A DNA stretch of 13,509 nucleotides from Flectobacillus sp. (GCA_029865665.1 JARXAV010000196.1:1-13509); one strand, 5' to 3'. Numbered from the stretch's first letter, positions 1 to 7,527 are shown. Notes: generated by a model not told the origin, from the sequence alone. Numbers and translations: made by a program.

Positions 1-753
1 AGCTGGATTTATTCGGATAATTTTACCACTCAAACTATTAACTATCTGAGCTCTCCATGCACCTATATTATCGTTTTCATTAACCGTTGGAGTCGTAGGG
101 TCATCAAGTTTCAAAATTCCATCATAAATAGCTTGCTGGTAGTAGGTATTTGGATTACTGCCGTTGTCAACAGTATAATGAGTGGATTCTCCACACGAAG
201 CTAAGAGTGTGCCGTCTGTGCCAAAAAGTAAAGCTCCTGTATTATGTGTCTCTGCCAAAAGGGGAAATCCATCATATTGATCCTTACCAAGTAGTACTAA
301 TCGGGTACTTGTATCTATAGTAAGATTAGTTAGATTAACCGTATAACGAGTAATTCTACCAATGGAGGCATTTGCATAGTCGTTTCCATTCGGATCATAA
401 TCTGGCTTCCCATAATTGAATAGAAAATAACGATCTACGTCATAAAGTAAATAAATATAACCATTAGTCAAAAAATTAGGGTCAAGAGCAAAACCCTTTA
501 GTCCACAATCGGTTTGAACATTGACTTCCTCCCCAATATCGAGGATAGTACTCCATTGTCCATCAAGCGACCGAACCCACACTTTACCATTTTTCTCCCA
601 GGCATAACACCTTCCTTGAGTGTCGAAAGCAATACCATTTACATCACCAAAGCCACTCGCAAAAGTATTATCCTGGAAACCTAAAACTTGACAAAAAGCT
701 GAAAAATACGTAGAAAGAAAAAATAGAATAACAAAGAAAAGATTTTTTTTCAT
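1..753 (-). CDS. Secreted glucose/sorbosone dehydrogenase-type beta-propeller protein (N-terminal 251 residues, partial)
   Basis: This is an open frame with no stop from the ATG at 753 to the left window edge, so the C-terminus is missing. Residues 1-22 form a signal peptide (MKKN, then a hydrophobic run, then AFC/Q). The cysteine is not in a lipobox, so export and cleavage by signal peptidase I is more likely than lipidation. The mature part resembles the PQQ-dependent sugar dehydrogenase (GSDH) family. It has a GLKGFALDPNF block (residues 84-94) followed by NGYIYLLY, a histidine (His170) just before GALLFGTDGTL, and the NSLSGKIIRINP block (239-250) typical of this propeller. In this family the histidine acts as the catalytic base beside PQQ. 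Whether this protein binds PQQ or oxidises a sugar cannot be judged from half the protein. Bacteroidota homologues often carry extra C-terminal domains or a sorting domain, which would lie outside the window. It is divergent from the lipoprotein gene at 1037. Confidence 0.8.
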   Translation of the reverse strand, partial: MKKNLFFVILFFLSTYFSAFCQVLGFQDNTFASGFGDVNGIAFDTQGRCYAWEKNGKVWVRSLDGQWSTILDIGEEVNVQTDCGLKGFALDPNFLTNGYIYLLYDVDRYFLFNYGKPDYDPNGNDYANASIGRITRYTVNLTNLTIDTSTRLVLLGKDQYDGFPLLAETHNTGALLFGTDGTLLASCGESTHYTVDNGSNPNTYYQQAIYDGILKLDDPTTPTVNENDNIGAWRAQIVNSLSGKIIRINPA

Positions 754-763
754 GGATAAATCG

Positions 764-836
764 AACTATGAATAGTTGCAATAAAATATTAGATAATAAC
801 TATTTATACAATTATCAAACGAGTATCAGGATACTC
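764..836. repeat. Two short palindromes upstream of the GSDH-type gene
   Basis: The 283-base gap between the divergent genes holds two perfect dyads. AACTAT-GA-ATAGTT (764-777) lies only 11 bases in front of the minus-strand start codon. GAGTATC-AG-GATACTC (821-836) lies about 70 bases in front of it. A further direct AACTAT copy is at 798-803. Such spaced 6-7 bp arms are the usual shape of a dimeric regulator site. No clear -7/-33 pair was found for either divergent gene here, so the regulatory role is inference. Confidence 0.35.
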
Positions 837-1036
837 AATAAATTATTACAAGTTCATATTCTGTGCAATATTAGCACATTTATTGGGTAAATCATGAGCT
901 TTAATTGGTCAAATAACTAACACAGAATCGACAAAGGAAATCAAGAACATATCTTTAGTAGCAATTTTGTTCATAAACTTTCAATACAAAAGCAATAAAA
1001 TTATATTTTTTCATAATAAAATAGTACTTTAGAGTC

Positions 1037-1600
1037 ATGAAATCCATTTCCTATATACTACTATTTTTTGCACTAATCACACTAAGTAGCTGTGAGGAAA
1101 ACGACTATGTACAACCAGCAGAGTTACCCGCTCTTACACAAGAAGGAAAGCAAACCTTTGGAGCAGAAATTAACGGTGTAAAATGGATGCCTTTTCAACG
1201 TTACAGTAGCAATACCAATTTTCATGTACCCACGGCTCTTTGGGGAAAATATACTGCTCAAACCTTACGCATTGCGGTAAGTAATCAAGAAACGCTAGAA
1301 ACCATGAGTTTTATGGTAACGAGTATTAAAGGAGAAGGTTCGTATCGGTTTTTGACCTATTATCCTAAACATACCAGCGGTTCTGAATTTACGCCTTATG
1401 CCAGTGTTTATCAAAAATGTAAAGGGGGCAATTGCGAACAATATGTGATTCATCCGTCTATGGAAAACAGTTTGACAATCACTCATTTTGACTCGCTTCA
1501 AAAAATTTATGCGGGGAGATTCACCGTTAGTTTTGTCAACAAACGCAACCCAGCCGACATCATCACCGTTCGTGATGGTCGATTTGATATTAAGGAATAA
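1037..1600 (+). CDS. DUF6252-like outer-envelope lipoprotein
   Basis: This is a 187-residue protein with a type II signal peptide. Residues 1-18 are a hydrophobic leader ending in LSS, and Cys19 is the lipidated residue of the lipobox LSSC. The acidic residues right after it (EEND) resemble the Bacteroidota lipoprotein export signal for surface display. The segment PALTQEGKQTFGAEINGVKW (residues 28-47) is the hallmark of a common Bacteroidota family of small beta-rich lipoproteins annotated as DUF6252. The rest is predicted to be mostly beta strand, with a Cys pair in KCKGGNCEQY that could form a disulfide. The function of the family is unknown. The gene lies 70 bases upstream of the carbonic anhydrase on the same strand, so co-transcription is possible. 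Family assignment rests on the N-terminal motif and is recalled, not searched. Confidence 0.8.
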   Translation: MKSISYILLFFALITLSSCEENDYVQPAELPALTQEGKQTFGAEINGVKWMPFQRYSSNTNFHVPTALWGKYTAQTLRIAVSNQETLETMSFMVTSIKGEGSYRFLTYYPKHTSGSEFTPYASVYQKCKGGNCEQYVIHPSMENSLTITHFDSLQKIYAGRFTVSFVNKRNPADIITVRDGRFDIKE

Positions 1601-1670
1601 GATAAAAAACACGTCTCTTCTCCACATTTCTTCCTGTCATCTTCTAACTTTACAAAAAATAACAGAAGCT

Positions 1671-2180
1671 ATGACTCTTATTAAAGCTATCAAAGGAATT
1701 AGTCCTATTCACGGCGAAAACTGCTGGTTTGCCGAAAATGCAACCCTTATTGGCGATGTAACCATGGGTGATAACTGCACGGTTTGGTTCAATGCCGTAG
1801 TCCGTGGGGATGTCAACTCTATCACAATTGGCAACAATACCAACATTCAAGACGGAGCGGTCATTCATGCCACTTACCAAAAAACGACAACCACCATTGG
1901 CAATTATGTATCCATTGCTCACAACGCCATTGTTCACGGCTGTACAATCGAAGACGAAGTGTTAATCGGGATGGGGGCAATTGTGATGGACGGTGCAGTT
2001 ATTGAACGTGGTTCAATCATTGCCGCAGGAGCTATTGTGACGCAAAATACTCGTGTTCCGTCTGGAACAATTTATGCGGGTAATCCTGCCAAATACCTAA
2101 AAGATGTATCGCCACAGGCTGCCGAAGTCTTTATGCGTACTGCCAATAATTACTTAACTTATGCAGGTTGGTTGAAGTAA
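1671..2180 (+). CDS. Gamma-class carbonic anhydrase family protein (left-handed beta-helix hexapeptide repeat)
   Basis: This is a 169-residue protein of hexapeptide repeats ([IV]-G-x4), the left-handed parallel beta-helix of the gamma carbonic anhydrase/YrdA/PaaY family, normally a trimer with metal at subunit interfaces. The three expected metal-ligand histidines are present: His66 (in GAVIHA) and His84 and His89 (in SIAHNAIVHG, with the family spacing of five). Arg45 and Asp47 (VVRGDV) and Gln60-Asp61 match the conserved trimer-interface and proton-network residues. It lacks the acidic loop of Methanosarcina Cam, so it is of the CamH/YrdA type, where CO2 hydration has been shown for only some members; activity is therefore uncertain. 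The frame stays open upstream to a TTG at 1488, but that region overlaps the lipoprotein gene and does not look like protein of this family. The ATG at 1671 gives the standard family N-terminus. It is probably cytosolic. Confidence 0.9.
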   Translation: MTLIKAIKGISPIHGENCWFAENATLIGDVTMGDNCTVWFNAVVRGDVNSITIGNNTNIQDGAVIHATYQKTTTTIGNYVSIAHNAIVHGCTIEDEVLIGMGAIVMDGAVIERGSIIAAGAIVTQNTRVPSGTIYAGNPAKYLKDVSPQAAEVFMRTANNYLTYAGWLK

Positions 2181-2223
2181 AGTTTATCGAAAAAACACTC
2201 GTTGACAAATAGTACAATCTATT

Positions 2224-2247
2224 TATTGTCTCATCTATTAGACAATA
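2224..2247. repeat. Inverted repeat between the carbonic anhydrase gene and recQ
   Basis: An 8-bp perfect inverted repeat (TATTGTCT / AGACAATA) has an 8-base loop and lies in the 125-base gap. It is not followed by a T-run on either strand, so it is a poor intrinsic terminator. It could be an mRNA hairpin or a protein site. Confidence 0.35.
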
Positions 2248-2305
2248 GCTACTTATCTAAATTTTTGAACGTTAAACTTTCAACTGACGACTACAAAAAT
2301 ACACC

Positions 2306-4252
2306 ATGCCTATTCATCAAATCCTTCAACAATATTGGGGTTATTCGAGTTTTCGACCTTTGCAGGAAGACATCATTTCGTCAGTTTTAACCCAACGAGA
2401 TACCCTTGCATTGTTGCCTACGGGGGGCGGAAAGTCCATTTGTTTTCAAGTACCTGCTCTGGCATTGGATGGAATTTGCATTGTAGTTTCTCCCCTAATT
2501 GCCCTGATGCAAGATCAGGTAGAACAACTCAAAAAACGGGGGATTCCAGCCATAGCTATCGTTTCGGGAATGCACCCAAAACAGATTGATACCGCTTTGG
2601 ACAACTGTATTTACGGCAATATCAAATTTTTATACGTTTCTCCCGAACGCTTACAAACGACCTTGTTTATTGAACGGGCAAAACAAATGAAGGTTTGTTT
2701 AATCGCAATTGATGAAGCTCACTGTATCTCACAATGGGGTTACGATTTCCGTCCTCCATATCTGAAAATTGCGGAGTTTAGAGCCTTCTTTCCCGAAGTA
2801 CCTCTTATCGCTTTAACTGCCACAGCAACCAAAGAAGTCAAACAGGATATTCTTGAAAAACTGGAAATGCAACATCCGCAGGTTTTTCAACAGAGTTTTG
2901 CAAGAGCCAATTTATCCTATTCAACCCTAAAGGAAGAAGATAAAGAACATCGGCTATTAGCCATGCTCCAGAAGATTCAAGGAACGGCCGTAGTCTATGT
3001 TCGTAACAGAAGAAGAACACAAGAAATAGCGGATTTCTTGGTTAAAAATGGCATCAATGCGACCTTTTACCATGCAGGCTTAAATGCGATAGAACGTAGT
3101 AAAAGACAAAACTTGTGGATTCAAAATCAGGTGCGTGTCATTGTTGCAACCAATGCTTTTGGTATGGGAATCGACAAGGCGGATGTGCGTTTAGTCGTCC
3201 ATATTGACCTTCCTGATACACTTGAAGCCTATTATCAAGAAGCAGGACGTGCAGGACGAGATGGAGAAAAAGCATTTGCCGTTGCTCTTTATAATCAACC
3301 CGATTTGGATAATTTGCTAAAAAATGCCAATCAGTGTTTTCCTCCTATCGAGCTGATACGCCGAGTGTATCAGTGCCTTGGAAATTATTATCAATTAGCC
3401 AATGGTTCTGGACAATTTAACAACTTTGAATTTGATTTAATTGAATTTCAACGTCGTTTTGATTTACCGCCTACAGACACGTATTATGCGATTAAAATGT
3501 TAGAAAATGAGGCTTTCATAGCTCTTTCCGATGGTTTTAATAGCCAATCTAAAGTGATGTTGCGGGTAGATAACCGACAACTTTATGATTTTCAACTTCG
3601 CAATCCTCGTTATGACGGCTTTATAAAGTTGCTATTGCGGATGTATGGAGGAGAACTTTTTTCAACTTTCTTGAATATCTCTGAAACAAGTCTGGCAAAA
3701 GCTTTTTTAGTTCCTCCGCTCGAAATTGAGAGCTACCTAACCCAATTGGATAAGATGGAGTTATTAAGCTATGACAAGCACAGTGATAAGGCACAAATAA
3801 CTTTTTTAACTCCTCGCTTCGATGCAAACGCCCTGCCACTTCAAGTACAGGAAATTACCAATCGAAAAGAGGCTTATATCGCAAAGGCGAAGGCTGTCCA
3901 GCATTATACCACGCATCAGCAACGTTGTAGAACACAGTTGCTACTAGAATATTTTGATGAAATTACCGATCAAGAATGTGGGGTTTGCGATACCTGTATT
4001 CGGAAGAAACGACAAGCGAAAGAGGGAAAACAAGAGAACCTAGTTGTTGAAAAAACAAAACTTCAATTGCTGCAATTATTGGCAAATGGCTCTATGAGTC
4101 CAAAATTGATTCTCCAGATTATGAGTCCTAATAATCAAACGGAATTTCAAGGAATCGTTCGTCAACTGATTGAAGAGGATATTCTTTGTTTTACCGCTGA
4201 GGGCAATATTGATCTTCACCAAAAAACAAAAAAAGCTCATGGAATTTCCTGA
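2306..4252 (+). CDS. recQ: RecQ-family ATP-dependent 3'-5' DNA helicase
   Basis: This is a 648-residue superfamily 2 helicase that unwinds DNA in recombination and fork repair. Visible motifs in order: motif 0 (FRPLQ, Gln20), Walker A (TGGGKS, 39-44), the DEAH box (136-139) leading into the RecQ aromatic-rich loop (HCISQWGYDFRP), TATAT (171-175), motif V (FGMGIDKADVR), and motif VI with the arginine fingers (QEAGRAGRDG, 311-320). Zinc ligands are Cys541, Cys558, Cys561 and Cys564 (CGVCDTC). In E. coli RecQ this cluster follows motif VI closely. Here about 220 residues lie between them, probably including winged-helix-like folds, and there is no recognisable HRDC domain, only a short C-terminal tail. 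I recall this layout for a Bacteroidota RecQ subgroup. The last codons and the stop lie inside a terminator stem. The gene is convergent with cobA. Confidence 0.95.
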   Translation: MPIHQILQQYWGYSSFRPLQEDIISSVLTQRDTLALLPTGGGKSICFQVPALALDGICIVVSPLIALMQDQVEQLKKRGIPAIAIVSGMHPKQIDTALDNCIYGNIKFLYVSPERLQTTLFIERAKQMKVCLIAIDEAHCISQWGYDFRPPYLKIAEFRAFFPEVPLIALTATATKEVKQDILEKLEMQHPQVFQQSFARANLSYSTLKEEDKEHRLLAMLQKIQGTAVVYVRNRRRTQEIADFLVKNGINATFYHAGLNAIERSKRQNLWIQNQVRVIVATNAFGMGIDKADVRLVVHIDLPDTLEAYYQEAGRAGRDGEKAFAVALYNQPDLDNLLKNANQCFPPIELIRRVYQCLGNYYQLANGSGQFNNFEFDLIEFQRRFDLPPTDTYYAIKMLENEAFIALSDGFNSQSKVMLRVDNRQLYDFQLRNPRYDGFIKLLLRMYGGELFSTFLNISETSLAKAFLVPPLEIESYLTQLDKMELLSYDKHSDKAQITFLTPRFDANALPLQVQEITNRKEAYIAKAKAVQHYTTHQQRCRTQLLLEYFDEITDQECGVCDTCIRKKRQAKEGKQENLVVEKTKLQLLQLLANGSMSPKLILQIMSPNNQTEFQGIVRQLIEEDILCFTAEGNIDLHQKTKKAHGIS

Positions 4253-4258
4253 GCTTTT
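4231..4258. terminator. Bidirectional terminator between convergent recQ and cobA
   Basis: AAAAGCTCA (4231-4239) pairs with TGAGCTTTT (4250-4258), and the loop itself contains GGA/TCC, which can extend the stem past one bulged base. A-runs on the left and T-runs on the right make it work in both directions. The recQ stop codon TGA (4250-4252) is the first part of the right arm, so the stem encodes the RecQ C-terminus. It ends 25 bases from the cobA stop. Confidence 0.8.
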
Positions 4259-4283
4259 CATACTACCTAACCACTAAAATTTT

Positions 4284-5084
4284 TTAATTTATATTATTCT
4301 GACTCTTTGAACTAGAGACATTTAACTCAATTTGATTGGCAGATGCGTATTTAACCACATCTCCAAGCACAATAACGGCAGGATTGGACAAATTATTGCA
4401 TACCGCCAGTTCTTTTATTTTGTTGGCAACCCCCACAGCCACTTTTTGCTTCTGGGTAGTACCATGTTGAATAATAGCCACAGGCAAATCACCCTTTCCC
4501 ATTTCTTCACTAATATGAGCAATTTCAGCTAACTTACTCATTCCCATCAAAATAACAACCGTTGCTTTGGTTTGAAAAGCCATCCGTAAATCATCGGATA
4601 TTGTTCCGTCTGTTTTTGTCCCTGTAATCACCCAAAAGCTTTCACTTACTCCACGAGTAGTCAGAGGGATATTTACATAACCTGCGGCAGCTACTGATGA
4701 CGAAATCCCAGGAATATAGGCCGTTTCTAAACCAAATTGCTTGGCATATTCTAGCTCTTCCATCCCACGACCAAAGATAAAAGGGTCTCCCCCTTTCAAA
4801 CGCACTACATGACCATACATATAGGCTTTTTCCACAATCATAAAATTGATGGCATCCTGCGAATGACTTTCGCCAGGCTTTTTACCTACATAGATTTTCT
4901 CAGCACCTTCTTTACAATAATCCAATAATTCGTCAGCACTAAGGGCATCGTACAACACTACATCCGCAGCTTTTAAGGCCTTTATCGCTTTTAACGTAAT
5001 CAATTCAGGGTCGCCCGGGCCAGCTCCTACTACGGTCAATTTTGGCTTCGGTTCTAAATCCTTGAAATTTGCTAATTTTGTCAT
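4284..5084 (-). CDS. cobA: Uroporphyrinogen-III C-methyltransferase (siroheme synthesis)
   Basis: This 266-residue enzyme uses two S-adenosylmethionine molecules to methylate uroporphyrinogen III at C2 and C7, giving precorrin-2, the precursor of siroheme and cobalamin. Family signatures are clear: the N-terminal GAGPGD loop (20-25) followed by ELITLKAIKAL, the VRLKGGDPFIFGRG block (94-107), PGISS (125-129) and PLTTRG (140-145). It is a stand-alone SUMT, without the dehydrogenase/ferrochelatase part of CysG or a fused uroporphyrinogen synthase, so later siroheme steps must be encoded elsewhere. It lies directly downstream of a siroheme-dependent reductase on the same strand, which argues for siroheme rather than vitamin B12 supply as its main job. 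The start has an AGGAG two bases before the ATG, rare in this window, and a hairpin plus T-run lies just upstream (see the separate entry). It probably acts in the cytosol. Confidence 0.95.
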   Translation of the reverse strand: MTKLANFKDLEPKPKLTVVGAGPGDPELITLKAIKALKAADVVLYDALSADELLDYCKEGAEKIYVGKKPGESHSQDAINFMIVEKAYMYGHVVRLKGGDPFIFGRGMEELEYAKQFGLETAYIPGISSSVAAAGYVNIPLTTRGVSESFWVITGTKTDGTISDDLRMAFQTKATVVILMGMSKLAEIAHISEEMGKGDLPVAIIQHGTTQKQKVAVGVANKIKELAVCNNLSNPAVIVLGDVVKYASANQIELNVSSSKSQNNIN

Positions 5085-5105
5085 ATCTCCTATCCATTAA
5101 GAGTC

Positions 5106-5157
5106 AAAAAAGGTGCAAAAGGGCAAAGAAATATTCCTTCTTTAACCTTTCACACCT
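5106..5157 (-). terminator. Hairpin with T-run between the reductase gene and cobA (terminator or attenuator)
   Basis: Read on the minus strand, AGGTG, AAAGG and AAAGAA pair with TTCTTT, CCTTT and CACCT: three stem blocks of 5, 5 and 6 bp separated by two 2x2 internal loops, with a 7-base apical loop (5131-5137). A run of T follows directly (5110 down to 5106). The T-run ends about 21 bases before the cobA start, leaving no room for a promoter between them. cobA transcription must therefore pass this hairpin, which makes it a candidate attenuator as well as the end of the reductase transcript. Confidence 0.6.
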
Positions 5158-5184
5158 AATAGAATTTTCCTTTATGTAATCAAG

Positions 5185-5216
5185 CAAAATACTGGATTCT
5201 GACCTACATCTACAAA
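5185..5216 (-). promoter_or_regulatory. Candidate promoter for cobA
   Basis: On the minus strand TTTG (5216-5213) is followed after 21 bases by TATTTTG (5191-5185), close to the Bacteroidota TTTG/TAnnTTTG pair but one T short. A transcript from here would begin near 5178 and contain the hairpin at 5157-5111 in its leader. This is a weak match in AT-rich DNA. Confidence 0.3.
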
Positions 5217-5231
5217 TCCATTACGCATTGC

Positions 5232-7334
5232 TTATGCTTCTACCGACTGTTCTCTATAGGCTTTTGCTAAACCTAAAAATGCTTTTGCCTCTGCAATATA
5301 AGAAGTAGCAAATTCTACAGATGGTTCATGCTGATTGATTTGTAACACTAATTCGGTAAAGGTTTTATCGCCCAATTTCACATCGCCTGTTGTCACAAAG
5401 TTTTCATCAAACTTCGTAATTACTGCATTTTGTGTTGATACCGTAACGCTTTTATCTAACAATAACGCTTTAGCTGCACTTACAAATACACTATACGCAT
5501 GGTAGATAGAATCCGCTACACGATTTTCGGCGAAAGCAGCTTCTGTCCATTCCATTTTTTCTTCCGATTCAAATAACAAAGTAGCCACTAAGTCAATCAT
5601 CACCCCTGCACATTCACCCACACCGATTTCTGTTGCAAATTGCTCAGAAGCACCCCAGTCGATGAAATCATCTTCTTTCAAGGTTGTTAAATCCGCCAAT
5701 GGCTTCAATAAGGTATAGAAATATTTCTCACCCAAACGTTGGTAATACGCATTGAAGTATTCTCCTTCTAAAGCGTTTTCTTCGTAGTTATTCAACAAAA
5801 CACGTAATACTTCAGGTCCACGTTTTGTCGGTACTTTAAGCACTTTATCAGCCGAACGCCCAAGACCATCACCTGATGCACCACCGCCTAACAATACTTG
5901 TAAAGCAGGTAAAACACGCTTATCAGCCGCTTTCAATGAAGAGCCGTGGAAACCGATATGAGCCATACCATGTTGTCCACAAGAGTTCATACAACCTGAA
6001 ATCTTGATTTTGATGTCGTTGTTATGAATCAAATCAGGGAAATCTTCCATGATTACAGCTTCTAACTTAGACGTAATATTCGTACTATCCGCAATTGCTA
6101 AGTTACACGTATCTGTTCCAGGACAAGCCGTAATTTTAGCAATCGAATTAGCTCCTGCTTCTGCTAAACCGTGTGATTTTAATACGTTATACACATGAGC
6201 TAAGTTCTCCTCTTTTACAAATTTGAACATTAAACCCTGATTAATCGTCACACGTACATCATTAGCCACATAACCAGCTAACTGAGAAGTTAATGAACGA
6301 GTTGTTTCTGAACTAATATTTCCGTTCAAAACACGTACATAGATGCCATAATAGCCAGACTGTTTTTGTCTGAACGTATTCGTTGCCAACCAATCTTGAT
6401 ATGCTTCCGTTTCAGGAGCTTTCACGTCTGAAATTAACGTTGGTAAATAATCTGAAATTTCAGTCTCTGAGAAGCCAGCCGTTTCAATTTCTACCGATTG
6501 GTTTTTCAAAGCTTTGCGTTCTGTAGCAATTAAATCCATCAAGGTATCAAAGCCAATCTTTTGGATTAAGAACTTCATACGAGCCTTATGACGAGAATTA
6601 CGTTCTCCGTGACGGTCAAATACTCTTAAACCCGCCTCAATGAATGGAATCAATTGATTTGCTTCTAAGAATTCATACGCTACATAAGCCATCATTGGCT
6701 GAGCTCCAAGTCCGCCACCAATAACAACTTTAAAACCACGCTTTCCATCTTGAATTTTAGGAATCATTCCAAAATCATGAATAAACGCCAAAGCAGTATC
6801 TTCTTCTGTATTAGAGAATGCCATTTTAATCTTACGACCCATTTCTTGACAAATAGGGTTACGTAAGAAATATCTAAATACCGCATCTGCATACGGAGTA
6901 ACATCAAAAATTTCTTTACGGTCAATACCCGCTGTTGGAGAAGCTGTTACGTTACGAACCGTATTTCCACAAGCTTCACGCAACGTAATATCGTCTAATT
7001 CTAACTTAGCCCATAATTCTGGCGTACGCTCTAAAGACACAAAGTGAACCTGCACATCCTGACGAGTCGTCAAGTGTAAGTTTCCAATAGAATATTCGTC
7101 CGAAATCTCAGCAATACGATTCCACTGCTTAAAGGTCATTTTACCATAAGGCAATTTAATACGTACCATCTGTACTCCTTGCTGACGCTGACCATATACC
7201 CCACGAGCCAAACGAAGGCTACGGAATTTTTCGTCATGAATTTTACCTTCACGGAAAAGTTGGATCTTGTTGGCTAAGTCTATAATATCCTTTTCAACAA
7301 GTGGATTTTCGAGTTCAGTTCTAAAACTTTGCAT
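5232..7334 (-). CDS. Ferredoxin-type sulfite/nitrite reductase with C-terminal HEPN-like helical tail
   Basis: This is a 700-residue siroheme/[4Fe-4S] reductase carrying out the six-electron reduction of sulfite to sulfide or nitrite to ammonia. The duplicated NIR/SIR plan is visible: the first half-domain holds LHLTTRQDVQVHF (Arg91), then Arg127 (GNTVRNVTASP) and Lys168/Lys170 (RKIKMAF), which match the siroheme-carboxylate and substrate-binding basic residues of E. coli SiR. The second half holds the cluster ligands Cys404, Cys410 (CPGTDTC), Cys448 and Cys452 (CMNSC). Residues from about 575 to 700 are outside the catalytic fold, appear all-helical, and contain a HEPN-like stretch (ADSIYHAYSVFVSAAKALLL). 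No flavoprotein partner gene is present, so ferredoxin is the likely donor. Sulfite versus nitrite preference cannot be told from sequence alone; the absence of nitrate genes mildly favours sulfite. The ATG at 7334 was chosen over an in-frame TTG ten codons upstream, because MQSFRTELENP matches the family start as I recall it. Confidence 0.92.
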   Translation of the reverse strand: MQSFRTELENPLVEKDIIDLANKIQLFREGKIHDEKFRSLRLARGVYGQRQQGVQMVRIKLPYGKMTFKQWNRIAEISDEYSIGNLHLTTRQDVQVHFVSLERTPELWAKLELDDITLREACGNTVRNVTASPTAGIDRKEIFDVTPYADAVFRYFLRNPICQEMGRKIKMAFSNTEEDTALAFIHDFGMIPKIQDGKRGFKVVIGGGLGAQPMMAYVAYEFLEANQLIPFIEAGLRVFDRHGERNSRHKARMKFLIQKIGFDTLMDLIATERKALKNQSVEIETAGFSETEISDYLPTLISDVKAPETEAYQDWLATNTFRQKQSGYYGIYVRVLNGNISSETTRSLTSQLAGYVANDVRVTINQGLMFKFVKEENLAHVYNVLKSHGLAEAGANSIAKITACPGTDTCNLAIADSTNITSKLEAVIMEDFPDLIHNNDIKIKISGCMNSCGQHGMAHIGFHGSSLKAADKRVLPALQVLLGGGASGDGLGRSADKVLKVPTKRGPEVLRVLLNNYEENALEGEYFNAYYQRLGEKYFYTLLKPLADLTTLKEDDFIDWGASEQFATEIGVGECAGVMIDLVATLLFESEEKMEWTEAAFAENRVADSIYHAYSVFVSAAKALLLDKSVTVSTQNAVITKFDENFVTTGDVKLGDKTFTELVLQINQHEPSVEFATSYIAEAKAFLGLAKAYREQSVEA

Positions 7335-7350
7335 ATTTAATAGTATATAA

Positions 7351-7375
7351 AAGGCATCGCTCAATCGAATACCTT
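7351..7375 (-). promoter_or_regulatory. Leader hairpin just upstream of the reductase start codon
   Basis: On the minus strand AAGGTAT and CG pair with CG and ATGCCTT (one G-T pair, one bulged T) around a 6-base loop, ending 16 bases before the ATG. It lies within the predicted 5' leader and could affect translation. Structure is by eye only. Confidence 0.35.
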
Positions 7376-7448
7376 AACGCATTTAATGAATTTACAAGGC
7401 CAATGACCATTTATAACATCTAGTCTATAAAATAAATAGATTGTTATA

Positions 7449-7456
7449 CAAAACTA
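7449..7456 (-). promoter_or_regulatory. Candidate -7 element of the reductase promoter
   Basis: The minus strand reads TAGTTTTG, a full match to the Bacteroidota -7 box TAnnTTTG. No good TTG/TTTG is found 17-23 bases upstream; instead that space is taken by the near arm of a 12-bp inverted repeat. Transcription would start near 7442, giving a leader of about 108 nt. A weak -33 with an adjacent dyad is what an activator-dependent promoter would look like. Confidence 0.45.
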
Positions 7457-7462
7457 CTAAAG

Positions 7463-7505
7463 AATTATATTGATGCGAAGCATTATCAGAAAAATCAATA
7501 TAATT
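7463..7505. repeat. Perfect 12-bp inverted repeat upstream of the reductase promoter
   Basis: AATTATATTGAT (7463-7474) and ATCAATATAATT (7494-7505) are exact reverse complements with a 19-base spacer. Inside, ATGC-GAA-GCAT forms a smaller dyad. Relative to the predicted reductase start the arms sit at roughly -21 to -32 and -52 to -63, about three helical turns centre to centre. This is a strong candidate regulator site. Confidence 0.6.
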
Positions 7506-7527
7506 TATTGTGTGGTAAGCTTCTGAG

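Noticed and set aside
1295..1627. Antisense and out-of-frame open frames inside the lipoprotein, carbonic anhydrase, recQ, cobA, pnuC and gpsA genes
   Set aside because: They are translations of other frames of clear genes, with no family signature and unnatural composition.
1488..1670. N-terminal extension of the carbonic anhydrase from a TTG inside the lipoprotein gene
   Set aside because: The 61 extra residues are low in family resemblance and would overlap the lipoprotein gene by more than 100 bases.
2224..2247. Terminator between the carbonic anhydrase gene and recQ
   Set aside because: The 8-bp stem is AT-rich and no T-run follows on either strand.
2202..2390. 62-residue frame overlapping the recQ start
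   Set aside because: It runs into recQ in another frame, has no motif, and its 5' part covers the hairpin gap; treated as chance.
7335..7364. Ten-codon N-terminal extension of the reductase from a TTG at 7364
   Set aside because: The extra residues do not resemble the family start, the codon is TTG, and the segment overlaps a leader hairpin; the ATG at 7334 gives the expected MQSFRTELENP.
7335..7448. SAM or cobalamin riboswitch in the reductase leader
   Set aside because: The leader is only about 108 nt with one small hairpin; none of the conserved cores of these riboswitches was recognised.
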